NCBI GenBank assembly: GCA_029532415.1
Contig: JAQOTA010000055.1
Coordinates: forward strand, 434,001-498,000
Reading direction: 5' to 3'
Source: Marasmius tenuissimus
Lineage: Eukaryota; Basidiomycota; Agaricomycetes; Agaricales; Marasmiaceae
DNA length: 64,000 bases
Made by a program: the position numbers and the translations under genes. Positions within the stretch are counted from its first letter, which is position 1. Every line of letters starts with the position of its first letter. Shown piece by piece: positions 24,364 through 34,255 of this stretch. The notes under the pieces were generated by a model, which did no database searches, was not told the DNA's origin, and was given only the letters and a program-made list of their open reading frames with translations.

Positions 24364-25320
24364 ATGACAACCAGAACAGCTCTCATCCTCAAAGGAACAG
24401 GCAAAACCAGAGGTCATCTCGAAGGATTACTCCCGTCTCCTCATCTCGGTCGAGTTTGTGAATACGGTCGAAGAATAAAGTCAGTGAAGGCTCGCAACAA
24501 TGTGGATTTTATAGAGTGGAGGGGAGGACACAGGTCAATCAAGCAGAAGGAAATCGGCCTCGATAAGTTAGAGCAGAATGGGAGTTTGAGAGCAGGGTGC
24601 CAGGATGTAGTTTCTATAACGTGCGTCGATTCCTACCACATACTAACATTTGTGAATCCTGATATTCTACCTCTAGTCTCAAAACAACCAAAGCCAACGC
24701 GCGAAGTGCAGAAGCCTTTGCGAGAATTGCCAGAGAGTTAGTTACCCAAGAACACGAGATACGTGTGCCACCATAGAACTCACTCGAACACAGCTATGTG
24801 CTTTACGCAGCAAATAGAGCCAAGTCCAGCGATTCGTCTTATCCTCAACGCCTCGTTTATTGCTCTGTGAGTTCTATCTCAAACTTATGCTGTCATTCAC
24901 ATACTTACTACGGGTTCTGCAGAGCAACGGCGTCAACATGAACTCTCACTTCCTCTACCCCTGAAGTACAGACCGCACCAAAGACGGCTAGCGTCCATCG
25001 GTCACTCTGACTCCATTATTTTCCGCCTCGGATAACTGGTACCAATCATTCGCAGCACTAGGCACCGGAATCCGTATACGGGAAAGTGATGGGGTTCCTG
25101 TCGCTCATCCGTCGAGATTGAGGTGAGTCTTCCTCGCTTCTCGGAGCCACGGCTGGCACTGAATGCGACTGGTAGATTGCGACGTTGGGCAAAGCTAAGG
25201 TGAACACTGGCTCTCTAGGCACAGAAAAACTTCCAATCCGAGCACACGCTACAAAGGTTGGCAAGGAAGGTTCAAATTCGCGCTGATTAGCAATTCTGGC
25301 GTAATAGAGCTGGCAAAACA
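24364..25320 (+). pseudogene. FMP52/TIP30-like SDR pseudogene, right arm copy
   Basis: This is the mirror copy of 9624-10586. It starts at an ATG (MTTRTALIL), but the GATGQTG dinucleotide loop has become KGTGKTR. EYGRR and the segment near LDKLEQNGSLRAG remain. The downstream exons (LVYCS near 24860, NGVNMNSHFLYP near 24930, IATLGKA-like near 25180) are recognisable. YPRSK has become YP-stop (CGA to TGA at about 24961), and further stops and indels follow. It is not functional. Confidence 0.75.
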
Positions 25321-25665
25321 TGTTTCCTAGCACAAGTCAAATCTCGAGGAATGTATCCTGCTGTTGTGTATAGTATGTTTGACTAGTTACCTCTTACCGT
25401 ATAGAATACAAGCCTAAACCGGGCCTAATGGCAAATACACGTGCTTTTTGGCTGAACCGTGAGTGTTGATAAGATGCTTTTCAGGCATTTTCCTGAAGCG
25501 TAGATTAGACGCGCTGCCAATCCCGCATTTCCCGAGTGCTTTGGCCACTCTGGACCTGCGAAAAGTGCTCCTTGTAGAACGAAGACTATTAGCATTTCCC
25601 AATCTTTTGAGCTGAAGAACATCAACTCACTGTGGCCGTGCACGATACTGCGTTCCTTCGGGGCA

Positions 25666-27354
25666 TCATACAACTCTTCTACCATCAGCTAGAACCGTAA
25701 CCATCATCCCTCTTCCATCGAGCCTCTTTAGCGGCTCGTAAATCGCTTCCTCCGCCGCCCTATCCATGATATGCAGCACAGCCGTCCTTAACACCTCCGT
25801 GTTGTACGAAAACACGTCACCGTTTGGTCTATTCCATCTGGACTTGACCATATCGACAAAGGCTCGGTCGGCGTCAAAATGGGACTGAACGCCCAATTTG
25901 AGGAATGTGAGTCTGGGAAGGAGAGGATGTTGCGTTGCGAACATATCCGTGCCGAAGGCTGGGGCTTCAAGGCTTTTGAGGAAGGACTCGGTGACCGTCT
26001 TGTAAAGCGTCCCTGGTGCTGAATTCTCCGAACATTTGGACTCGTTGGTCACAGGGACCGCCCAGAGCTCGCAAAGCGTGAACGATTGGAGTTGTGGCGT
26101 ACTTCTCAGCACGGAAACAACGTCTAGTGTCAACAAAGGTATCCCTTCTAACACTAGAGTTGTCAGAGTACAGCCAGAGCGCTTGAAAAAGTTGCAAAAG
26201 GCTTTCCGAGGCCATTCTCCACGAAGCTCAAACCCTTCTGTGGCCCTGAGAGTCGCAGGTTCGATAAGGGAGATGGAAAGGTCGTTGAGGCGAGGGAGAG
26301 TCACACTGTATATGAAGTCGTTTACTAGGCCGTAAAACCCCTTGCAGTTTCCTAGCCGAATCGAAAGGGTCTTGAGTGAGGACACGACGGCTTCGGAATA
26401 TTCCTCGCGAGATCGATAGGGTTTTTGATCGAGTCCGACATGGGCTTGCCCGTGAAATAGGAGCGACTCCAGATTGCCTCCGAGTCTCAGTGCCTCAAAG
26501 ACGGTTACGGGGGTTCGCTTGCTGTCGAATCCAAGGTCGCAATGACGGATACCTGCCCAAGGAAAACGATCCATAGGGCATCCCATGATATCGTACCCTT
26601 CCCCTGTTCCACACTTGACATATTGAAGACTGGGAAGACGAGGCGTATGGGAGGAGAGGGAACGAAAGATGAGCTCGGCGTGGCGTGCTGAGAAGAGGAC
26701 AGTTTTGAGATTGGGAGTTGCACCGACGTCATCGAAAACGTCGAACATATTGAATGGGAGACCAGCAAAATCCACGTAACGCCATCGACGGGAATGCTTC
26801 ATGATCAGTTGAAAAACATGTTGACCGGCGGCGACCTCTCCCTCGGTCTCGGCGTTCCAGCCTCCGAATAGTCGAAGTGAAAGAGGTTGTTGCTGGGAAC
26901 GTTCAAGGGCGATTTTTGCAGGGTATATCCCTTGCTCAGCCAATTCAATGGAAATGCTGGACCATAGCTCGGGGGAATGTAGAGTGATTTCCCTCCACCT
27001 GATCCAGACGCTGCTCAAGAGAAGTGATGTCATGGTAGTCGATTCGGAGGAAGTGAGATGATCCATAGCACATGCGAAGCCAAAAATTCGCCGAAGGATC
27101 TCTGTAGGGAGTTTTCGAATGGGGGAAAGAAGAGACTCGCATCGAGCTATGTTTCATTGGAGCATTGCCTGTCGCTCACGCACGCGCTGAAGGCAGTCTT
27201 CAAATAAAGTCACGTCGTGATTTGCGTTCAGGATGTACCGAGACAATTCTTGTGCTGAACATGGAGGAGATGCCCATGTCCTGAGGGCTGTCTGTAGGTA
27301 GTCCGGTGCTTTCGACGTGCGTGGTGGGCCGATGCCATGGAAAATTTGATCCAT
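25666..27354 (-). pseudogene. F-box-like/leucine-rich gene A, interrupted by one TGA
   Basis: One continuous frame of 563 codons has a single in-frame TGA at codon 67 (27156-27154). The N-terminus MDQIFHGI and the coiled segment DCLQRVRERQAMLQ precede the stop. Directly after it come NIARCESLL, the F-box-like LSPIRKLPTEILRRIFGFAC and the long body with WREITLHSPELWSSISIELA, leucine-rich stretches and the C-terminal VDMVKSRWNRPNGD...YEPLKRLDGRGMMV. In relatives the stop position is an Arg/His codon, and a CGA-to-TGA change would explain it. No splice sites bypass it. Translation from the next ATG (27066) would give 466 residues without the F-box. F-box proteins normally recruit substrates to SCF ubiquitin ligases. 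It is the best preserved body in the family and the outer end of the right arm. Confidence 0.8.
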
Positions 27355-27554
27355 CGAGTTTTGGGTCGGACTGAGAAGTAAAAATGGTTCAAAAGCTTCA
27401 ATGCACGAGTCAAAACAGGGTGTTCAAGACGATACCTGAGCCTGAGCACCTAGCACCCAGTGGTTGAGTAAATGTCTCGATTCCGAATCCTTGTGGAAGA
27501 AAGCTAGAAAATCAAGGTACAAGCTGTAACGGCTTGGCGCTTTAGAGGCCGGTT

Positions 27555-27583
27555 GACCCGGACCGGTACGGACCCGGACTTTT
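27555..27583 (-). promoter_or_regulatory. GC-rich near-palindromic element upstream of F-box gene A
   Basis: The core contains ccggaccggtacgg, which is nearly its own reverse complement. It ends 201 bp upstream of the start codon at 27354 and lies within the 514-bp region between divergent F-box copies A (-) and B (+). It matches the elements upstream of two other copies. Confidence 0.4.
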
Positions 27584-27868
27584 GCCGACACAATTCTCTC
27601 TTGTCATCGAGACTCTCGGTGTCTCTCCCTGAACGCGACGGCACAACGACGACGCGATAGGATTCCTTGCTCAACTCGAAGCTTGAAACTTGCTGTCTTC
27701 TCAACCAGCAGTTTCGAGAACATTTGCCAGGCTCTCGGATCAAAACAGAGCATATATCTTCAACGTCAGTCCTAGGTAATAATTCCACACAACTTTTTCT
27801 ACGAATTGAACTTCATAGATTTTTCTCTCTCTCTTAAGGTCGCAACTACAGAGAGAAAGCTAGCGGCG

Positions 27869-29021
27869 ATGGAACATATCTTTTGCGATATAAAACCACG
27901 TGCGATGAAGGAACCGATGACCCCAGACGACTTATGGCGAACGCTCAGGACGCGCATATCCCTTCCCTTTCCACCACAAGAGCTATCCCATTACATCCGA
28001 AACGCAGAGTACGACGTGCAGTTGTACGAAGACTGCATCGACCGATTGCGTGAGCGACAGGCCGTTCCTCGACGCAACATAGCTCGTTACAGCTCTTTTA
28101 TCCCCCATTCGAAAACTCCCCACAGAGATTCTCCGACGCGTCTTTGCCTTCGCATGTGTCACAGACCCCTAGGACAGAACATTCCGTGGGTCGGCTGCCC
28201 GTTTCATCTCAGTGGTGTCTGTGCAAGATGGAGAGAAATCACGTTGAATTCACCCGAGCTGTGGACCAATATCTCCCTTGACTTGGCAGAGCAAACTCGA
28301 TATCCTGCAACTCTCATCATTGAGCGTTCTAAGCAGCATCTTCTATCACTTCGGCTCAATGGAGGGTGGGACGAGGACACATTCGACGCGACGGAAGACA
28401 TATTTGGGCTGTTTACTGAACACGCATCACGATGGCGTGAGATGGATTTCTCGGAGCTGGGCACAGTAGCTTTTGGTGCATTCACTGCAGCTGAAACCCC
28501 CCAGCTGGAGACTGTTGCCTTCTCGCCATTGCAAACCGAGATCATCTTTCCCGAGCTCTCTCACGCTCCTCGCCTCAGAATCGTCAAGTATGGAGATGGA
28601 ATAGAAGAAGGATCGTTAGATGATGTCCCATGGAACGGAGTCGATCAGCTAGAGCTCGCCTTCGATAACACGCGCACACCCAGTTCCGTGTTCAAAGCGT
28701 TGCGACTTGGTTATAACCTGAAATCACTTGTCTACTACGGCGAAGCAAATGTAGGATGGGTCAACCAAACGCTCTACGAACGCAACGAGGGAGGACCCCA
28801 ACCAGTTAGCTCCAACCTTGAGACACTTTCCGTTCGGCTAGGTTGTGCAGGTGGATTCTACAACTTGTTGCACGATTTCATCCGCTCTTTAAAGCTCCCT
28901 TTTCTCGATAACCTCGCCGTCTCGTTTCTGGAGCCCTCGGATGTGAAGGACAGAGAGGTGCTGACGTTTGGCACTACGTCTTGGCCTCGAGACGTCTTCA
29001 TCCAGTTCATGGAGCGTTCAG
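27869..29021 (+). pseudogene. F-box-like gene B, 5' part, split by insertion
   Basis: The frame starts at ATG 27869 (MEHIFCDIKPRAMKEPM), matching the other copies. The N-terminal helix region DCIDRLRERQAVPRRNIARY is normal. From about 28092 to 28195 the open frame encodes unrelated residues (FIPHSKTPHRDSPTRLC). The conserved F-box, SPIRKLPTEILRRVFAFAC, is present one frame away and ends in a stop. A one-base loss in the run near 28092 and a compensating change before 28200 explain this. The body then resumes in the original frame (GVCARWREITLNSPELWTNI) and runs to FMERS at 29021. There it meets a 3.0-kb insert, and the frame ends at 29059 inside the insert. The C-terminal part resumes at 32040. 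Confidence 0.8.
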
Positions 29022-30436
29022 AACGTCGAGATGTGGCTCGGGTTTCCCAGAACCGTTAACGAGTTCTCGTAGTGAACGTATGACAACGTTCTGCAGGAGC
29101 AAGTCCCACTTGGTCTGAGCGAGAACGGCAGACTTTTGCTGGGCACTATCGCTCACTCTGTAGGTCTCTGGAGGCTGGTCGAGACCTACGGCGAGCTTCT
29201 CCAGGTCTCCATACACCTGCGAGACAAATGTTTCCTTGCGATCAATGCGGAAGTACCGCTTCTTTCCTCGGAACCCTTCTGTCTCGTGGGTGTCAACTTT
29301 AGGGTAGATGCGGTCTTTGGGCTGGATGGAGAGATGCGAGTGGTGCTTCTTGAGGTGGACATGCATCTGATCTGTGGTTGGATAGCACCAATCACAACCA
29401 TCAACCATACACTGCACCCCGGGAATGAATCGAACACCAGGTATGGACTTCATACCGCCAAAAGTGATCGGTAGAGGTTTGTTGGCATCGAGAGATTGGA
29501 GGATCGTAGTGAGAGTCGACTTGGAGGGTAATCAGAGGTGAGGGGGAATCTTTTGTGACTTGAAATGGTTCTTTTTCTGATGAGAGTGAATGTGATCCGC
29601 TTTGACAAGCCTTCGACACGCGGTACATACAGTTCGACGAGTGGTGGGGTCAACGAGAATGTTCCAACGTCTCAGTAGAATCACTGATTCGTTCTCGCCA
29701 TCACCCTCTGCATCCTCGTTATCGGATACACTGTTTCCATTGCTGGAGTCAGCATCGGAATCATCGTCTTTTTCATTGGGGTTCCCGCTGTCAAGATTTG
29801 AATCTGACGTCGAGGGAACCGGAGGAGAATGTCCGAGAGAGGGAGCTGGGAGAGAATCGACCGACTCTGGTGCAGAAGGACCGTCATACAGCATGGTAAC
29901 ATCGCCGTCGTTGTTCCCCACGGCGTCAGTCTTCATTTCTACATCACCGTCGTGATCGCCAATGGCGGCAGAGCCAAGACGAACCCCAGAAGGTTCCTCT
30001 AGGGTGTAAGGGTCAGCGCCGAAATGGGCCTGAATTTTGGCGAGTATTTGAGGGCTGTACACCTCGAATGGTTCGTCAGGATACTGGCTACCATCCAGAG
30101 GTCCTGGGTGCTCCTCTAAAAGGCAGAGACGACGGAGCTTCTGCCAATCGAGGTGACGGTGTGGAGGTGCACAGCAAGGGCAGTCGTAAAACCCATCGGG
30201 ACGTCGCGTAATCGTGACTGTTTGACCTGGGAGCCATGATATGAGTGTGAGCTCGAAAATAAAGGGTAAGACTGACCTTTGTACTGTATATCGTGATCGC
30301 CGGAATGGTAGTACTTCTTGTGAGTACCCTCGGCGTGCTGCAGATTGCGTCGATAGCAAATCGGCTCAAGACAGATTCTAGGAAAATTTAAACACAATCT
30401 CTCACGTTTCACGATAATAATGAGATACCTTGGCAT
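29022..30436 (-). pseudogene. Truncated C2H2-like zinc-finger protein (OrsD/DUF3505-like)
   Basis: The ATG is at 30436 (MPRYLIIIVKRERLCLNF). One GT-AG intron precedes GQTVTITRRPDGFYDCPCC. A long acidic, Ser-rich region follows, then CTACRRLVKADHIHSHQKKNH and a second finger GVQCMVDGCDWCYPTTDQMHVHLKKHH. The paired CxxC...HxxxxH layout resembles the OrsD/DUF3505 zinc-finger regions found at the N-terminus of large basidiomycete proteins; this is an inference. An in-frame TGA (29534-29532) separates the two fingers. The frame stays open past it through LAQTKWDLLLQN and stops being homologous exactly where F-box gene B begins (29021). The remainder of the usual large protein is missing, so this is a truncated pseudogene. 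Confidence 0.6.
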
Positions 30437-30654
30437 CTTATTCTACGGTAGGTTACAGAGAAACACGAGATCGTGGTGGTACGAAAAAGAAAAGGAATAA
30501 GCGCCCGAACAAGACGAGCCGAATAATATTCGACGTGACTCGTCTGGCAGGACGAGAATGGAAATGGGAATTCTGGATACTCCAAACAAGATAGCGGGCT
30601 GAAGAACGAAATTATTAGCATCAGTAGTGTGTCGAGATAGGGAAAACGAGAAGG

Positions 30655-30768
30655 TAAAAAAGACTCACAATATGCCTGAACTGAACCCTCTCTCGGAGTT
30701 GAACCGAGCATCTCCGGTGCCCAAAGCAGCTGAGATGGGCGTTGGAACCACTTCACTACAGAGGAGTG
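30655..30768 (-). ncRNA. tRNA-like Pol III unit (degenerate tRNA or SINE head)
   Basis: On the minus strand an A-box-like tagtgaagtgg (30757-30747) is followed by a perfect B-box match ggttcaactcc (about 30705-30695). The B box lies in a T-arm with a 5-bp stem, ctcgg/ccgag. A run of six T's ends the unit at about 30661-30656. Spacing from a ttTGGgc anticodon-like loop to the T-arm and a 7-nt acceptor fits a tRNA 3' half. The 5' half has extra bases and weak D and anticodon stems. It may be a degenerate tRNA(Pro)-like gene or the head of a SINE. It is not a confident functional tRNA. Confidence 0.35.
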
Positions 30769-32039
30769 ATGGCATACGAGGAGTTGAGGTACCTCCCAAT
30801 TACCAAAAAGTATCCTCTGAGTGGCGTGAATTCCAACCGCCCACCGCAAACCAGTGGACGGAGATATCCGCGGCCATCCGCGGATGTCCGCAACCGTCCG
30901 CAACCGTCCGCAGGCGCCCTAAAGTCTCCCTCGACCCGAAACCGGTGGAATCGAAATGAATCCCGGGGAGCCAGAATAAAACTAGAACGGGTCTTAACCA
31001 TTCTTCGTTCACCCGACTCCCAGCTAATACTCCGGCTTCTGTGAGGCGAAACGTTCATGGCAGTACTCACGACCTCGTGGTATCGACAGCGAGCGTTGTC
31101 TCACAGCAAGGGTCGATACCACGGTGTCACTGTGAGGATGAACCGTAAACGATCGCCGTGGAGGGAACCGCTCACGTCGAACGACACAGAATCGATTCGA
31201 CGATTGCTGACCGACCCTAAGTCATGTCAACATGGGCCGAAACTAATTCGAGCCCGTGAGTGAGGGAGAGAGAGTTGGCGGGGGAATATCCATGAATAAA
31301 GCGGTTCTTCTGCACGCTTGACGAGTGCATCTTCACCCTTGATGGACCGCGTACGTTGTTCCCAGATATCCGACCCAGAGAGAGAGGGAGCTTCGATGGT
31401 CAGTACCGTTGTTGAAATGCAAGTTGTGGAGAAATTGGAGTGTGGACTTAGCTATAAACCTGGCCACTATTCCAATCCAAACCCTCCCCAACGTCCACAT
31501 TGGTCTTCACGGTTCGATTTTGACGTCTAGCAACGAAAAGGTAGGCATCGATTCAAACAATAACGAAAGGAAACGAAAACTTACCGGCGTCGTAGAGGAT
31601 GTCTATTTTTGTCGGTATTATCGGATTTGTTTGCAGTGGGGAAGCTAGCAAATAGGTTAGGAGAAGATAACCAACATAAAACATAAACGAAAACAAACCG
31701 AGGATCGACGTTGAGGTAGAACGCCCGAATGGGCATGGTGGAAGGAAGCAGGAAGCGACGGGTGGCTGTGCGGGCAACGCGACAAACGAGAGTGCCGCCC
31801 AACCGGCATTTTTCAGCGCAAGCGCTGGCTCGGCATTTTCCGATGCCAGCGCTCATCCCGGATTCCCAGGCGCGAGTCGTCTACAATGACGTCGAGAGGT
31901 TTTGGCCACATAGTATATAGGAGTAAAATGTAAATAATACATCATAGAGTACATAAATAAATTTCTAACGCGTTTCATGCTGTGATAGAGGTTTAATACA
32001 ACGTGTTTGGTGGGTAAGCGTGGGAAATAGGTAGTTCAG

Positions 32040-32569
32040 AGGGTGTACTACCCCGGAGCTCCAGGAAACAATTTTGGCGACTGCCTCTCGCAGAAATGGA
32101 AGTCATCTCCCTACTCAATTACACCACAACAATCCACTCGTTTACCCTCTGTGAGCTGTTCGCATCTAGTCATGAAGTTTCTGAGAGGCGGCGCTGGGAA
32201 CACATGGCCCAACTGAATCCGAAGAGGTTGCACAAAACAGTCACCGAGTCCTTCCTCCGACGTCTCGAAGCCCCTACGTTCGGAGTGGATGTGTTCTCTA
32301 CACAATGCCCTATCGTTCCCAGACTCACCTACCTTAAGCTTGGTGTTCAATCTCATTTCAACGCGCACCGAGCTTTCGTTGATATGGTCAAGTCCAGGTG
32401 GGATAGACCCAACGGTGATGCGTTCTCGTACAGGACGGAGAGGTTGCGCACGGCTGTACTACATGTCTTGAATGGGACGGTGGAGGAGTCGATCTATGAG
32501 CCGTTGAAGAGGCTGGACAAGAAGGGCATGATGGTCAGTGTCTTGGCAAATGGTAAATGGGTTGTATGA
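32040..32569 (+). pseudogene. F-box-like gene B, 3' part
   Basis: This is the continuation of copy B after the 3.0-kb insert. The open frame 32096-32569 encodes HSFTLCELFASSH, then RLHKTVTESFLRRLEAPTFG, VDMVKSRWDRPNGDAFSY and the family C-terminus YEPLKRLDKKGMMVSVLANG. The upstream 50 bp show small indels relative to copy C. Alone it has no start of its own kind. Joined to 27869-29021 it would complete a normal-length copy apart from the F-box frame scramble. Confidence 0.75.
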
Positions 32570-33005
32570 GCTTTGTATCGGAATCTGGTTTTCTCCAGTA
32601 AAACGTCGTTTTGGAATGCTGTAGTTGTGTACGACTAGATTCGAATAGACTTTCCCCACTAAATACCGATGTTGTACCAATGCGTTCGATGCACTAAGCT
32701 TCACTAAGCTTCTCAAAGAGATTTGGTAATGCGGTATTGACTGATGGCCAGGGAACCTTTGTAGGTGTCGGCTGGACTGATTCCATGATAGAAGAAATCA
32801 GGAGAGGGCAGAGTTTCCGGGACTGGTTGAACTGAGAGTCGTTATGTAACGCCCGGACAAGCGCTTGCGTTTTGCCAGTTCTCCAAGAGCTGTCAAGCTC
32901 AACGACAGAGGTATGTATCTATCTCCGATATTCTCAGGCTAGCGTTACCTGTTCCTCCATTTGAACTCTTTTTTCTTCTCCTCAGCTCGATCCGAAACGT
33001 TCAAA

Positions 33006-33669
33006 ATGGACCAAATTTTTCATGATATCAAACTTTGCGCATTGAAGGAACCGATGACCACAGACAACTTATGGAGAACGCTTAGAACGTCTATACCCCT
33101 TTCTTTTTCACCCGAGGAACTATTCCATTACATACGGAACGCAGAGCACGACATTTATCAGTTCGAAGACTGCATCGAACGCTTGCGTGAGCGACAAGCA
33201 GTCCTTCGGCACAACATTGCTCGATACAACTCTCTTCTATCTCCAATTCGAAAACTCCCTACCGAGATCCTACGGCGGATTTTTGGCCTCGCATGTGCCG
33301 TAGATTCCCGGGGCGACTTTCGTGAGTCAGCCACCCCGTTCTATCTGAGTAGTGTCTGTGGGAGGTGGAGGGAAATTGCGTTGAATTCCCCTGATCTATG
33401 GGCCAACATCTCCCTCGAGTTGGAAGAGCGCACACGATACCCCACAACTCTTTCCCTCGAGCGCTCCAGGCAACACCCTCTTTCACTTCTCTTGAGTAGG
33501 TGGTGGGACGAGAGTGAAAGTACTGCGGGGGCCGAAGTCTTTGGCTTGCTCGTAGACCAGGCAGATCAGTGGTGCAATGTGGACTTGACGAACATGACCC
33601 CTGGTTTGTTCGATGTTTTCGATTTCATAGGCAAGACTCCCCTACTCGAAACTATCGCCTTCTTGCCAG
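33006..33669 (+). pseudogene. F-box-like gene C, 5' part, split by Copia element
   Basis: The ATG is at 33006 (MDQIFHDIKLCALKEP). All N-terminal family features are in frame: DCIERLRERQAVLRHNIARY, an intact F-box-like LSPIRKLPTEILRRIFGLAC, and WREIALNSPDLWANISLELE. The frame runs to FLPV, where the retroelement begins at 33670. This is the only copy in the window with the F-box still in frame. It starts 437 bp after the end of copy B in the same orientation, so B and C form a tandem pair. Confidence 0.85.
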
Positions 33670-33927
33670 TGTTGAATCCGGACTACCGGATATATGGACC
33701 GTTGTATCGGGCCGCATATATGCTTCAATCGTTTCACTATGATCTATGCTATTCCTAGTCACTCCTAATATAGAAGATACAGCCACCTCTGTATAGTATA
33801 TAAGTAGCTCTGTATTTACATGCAATACCAGTACTTTTACTACTCTCGTTGCTGCCTCTAAGCCTATCTCCAGGTGAGCTAGTCTGTCCCATGCTGCCAC
33901 TGCGTGGGCAGGACCTCTGCCTCAACA
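33670..33927 (+). repeat. Copia 5' LTR
   Basis: 258 bp. It contains a TATA-like tatataag at about 33798-33805, a plausible promoter for the element. It differs from the 3' LTR by two single bases, one in 'cctaatatag' (a for t) and one in 'gtatttacat' (t for c). Confidence 0.96.
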
Positions 33928-33940
33928 GGTTATGGGCCCC
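33928..33940 (+). other. Copia primer-binding site (half tRNA-iMet type)
   Basis: ggttatgggcccc begins directly after the 5' LTR. Its complement, gggcccataacc, matches the anticodon stem-loop of eukaryotic initiator tRNA(Met) rather than a tRNA 3' end. That fits half-tRNA priming, as known for Drosophila copia and yeast Ty5. The match to this fungus's own tRNA is inferred. Confidence 0.65.
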
Positions 33941-34255
33941 GGTGCCCTATCGATGTGCCCTGCGATGGCAGCTCTCTAGGATGTGCACCTTTATTGTGTG
34001 CTGCCTATGATGATGCGCTATTGTGGTCGTTGCACTCCATAACCATCGTGACTGCTTAATTGCTGTTGTGATGGGCAGACCGTTAACACCGGTTCTGGAC
34101 CTGTGAAGTCGACATCTTCATTGATGTTTGACGATGGTGGACTGTGTCCTCAACAACGGTTGATGGCTGTTGCCATTGATCGTGCAGTGATTTCTTTTAT
34201 CATTGCCTATGATGATGAACCTATGCTGATCGTTGTTTTATATCTCCAGATCGCT

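Larger units (their letters stand above)
20833..27354 (-). repeat. Right arm of ~6-kb inverted segmental duplication
   Basis: This is the inverted partner of 8110-14110, with gene order membrane gene (-), SDR (+), F-box (-). The F-box body is best preserved in this arm, and the SDR is worse preserved than in the left arm. The centre-to-centre spacer is about 6.7 kb. Confidence 0.85.
29022..32039. mobile_element. 3.0-kb insert of unknown type splitting F-box gene B
   Basis: The left flank ends with gttcag (29016-29021) and the right flank begins after a second gttcag (32034-32039), consistent with a 6-bp target duplication. F-box coding continues on either side with little loss. Inside lie a truncated minus-strand zinc-finger gene, a tRNA-like unit, a short tandem run of 'cgtccgcaac' units near 30890 and AT-rich DNA near 31920-31990. 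I see no terminal inverted repeats, LTRs, transposase or reverse transcriptase. It could be a non-autonomous or captured segment, or a rearrangement. Confidence 0.5.

Noticed and set aside
27130..27180. Intron gtgagc...acatag bypassing the stop in F-box A
   Set aside because: About 33 bp, shorter than any real intron in this window, and it would remove conserved residues.
30866..30915. Short ccgtccgcaac repeats as a CRISPR-like array
   Set aside because: Units are only about 10 bp and contiguous with no spacers; simple tandem repeat in a eukaryotic genome.
29022..32039. Insert in F-box B as a Helitron
   Set aside because: No TC start, CTRR end with hairpin, or Rep/helicase domain visible, and the apparent 6-bp duplication does not fit.
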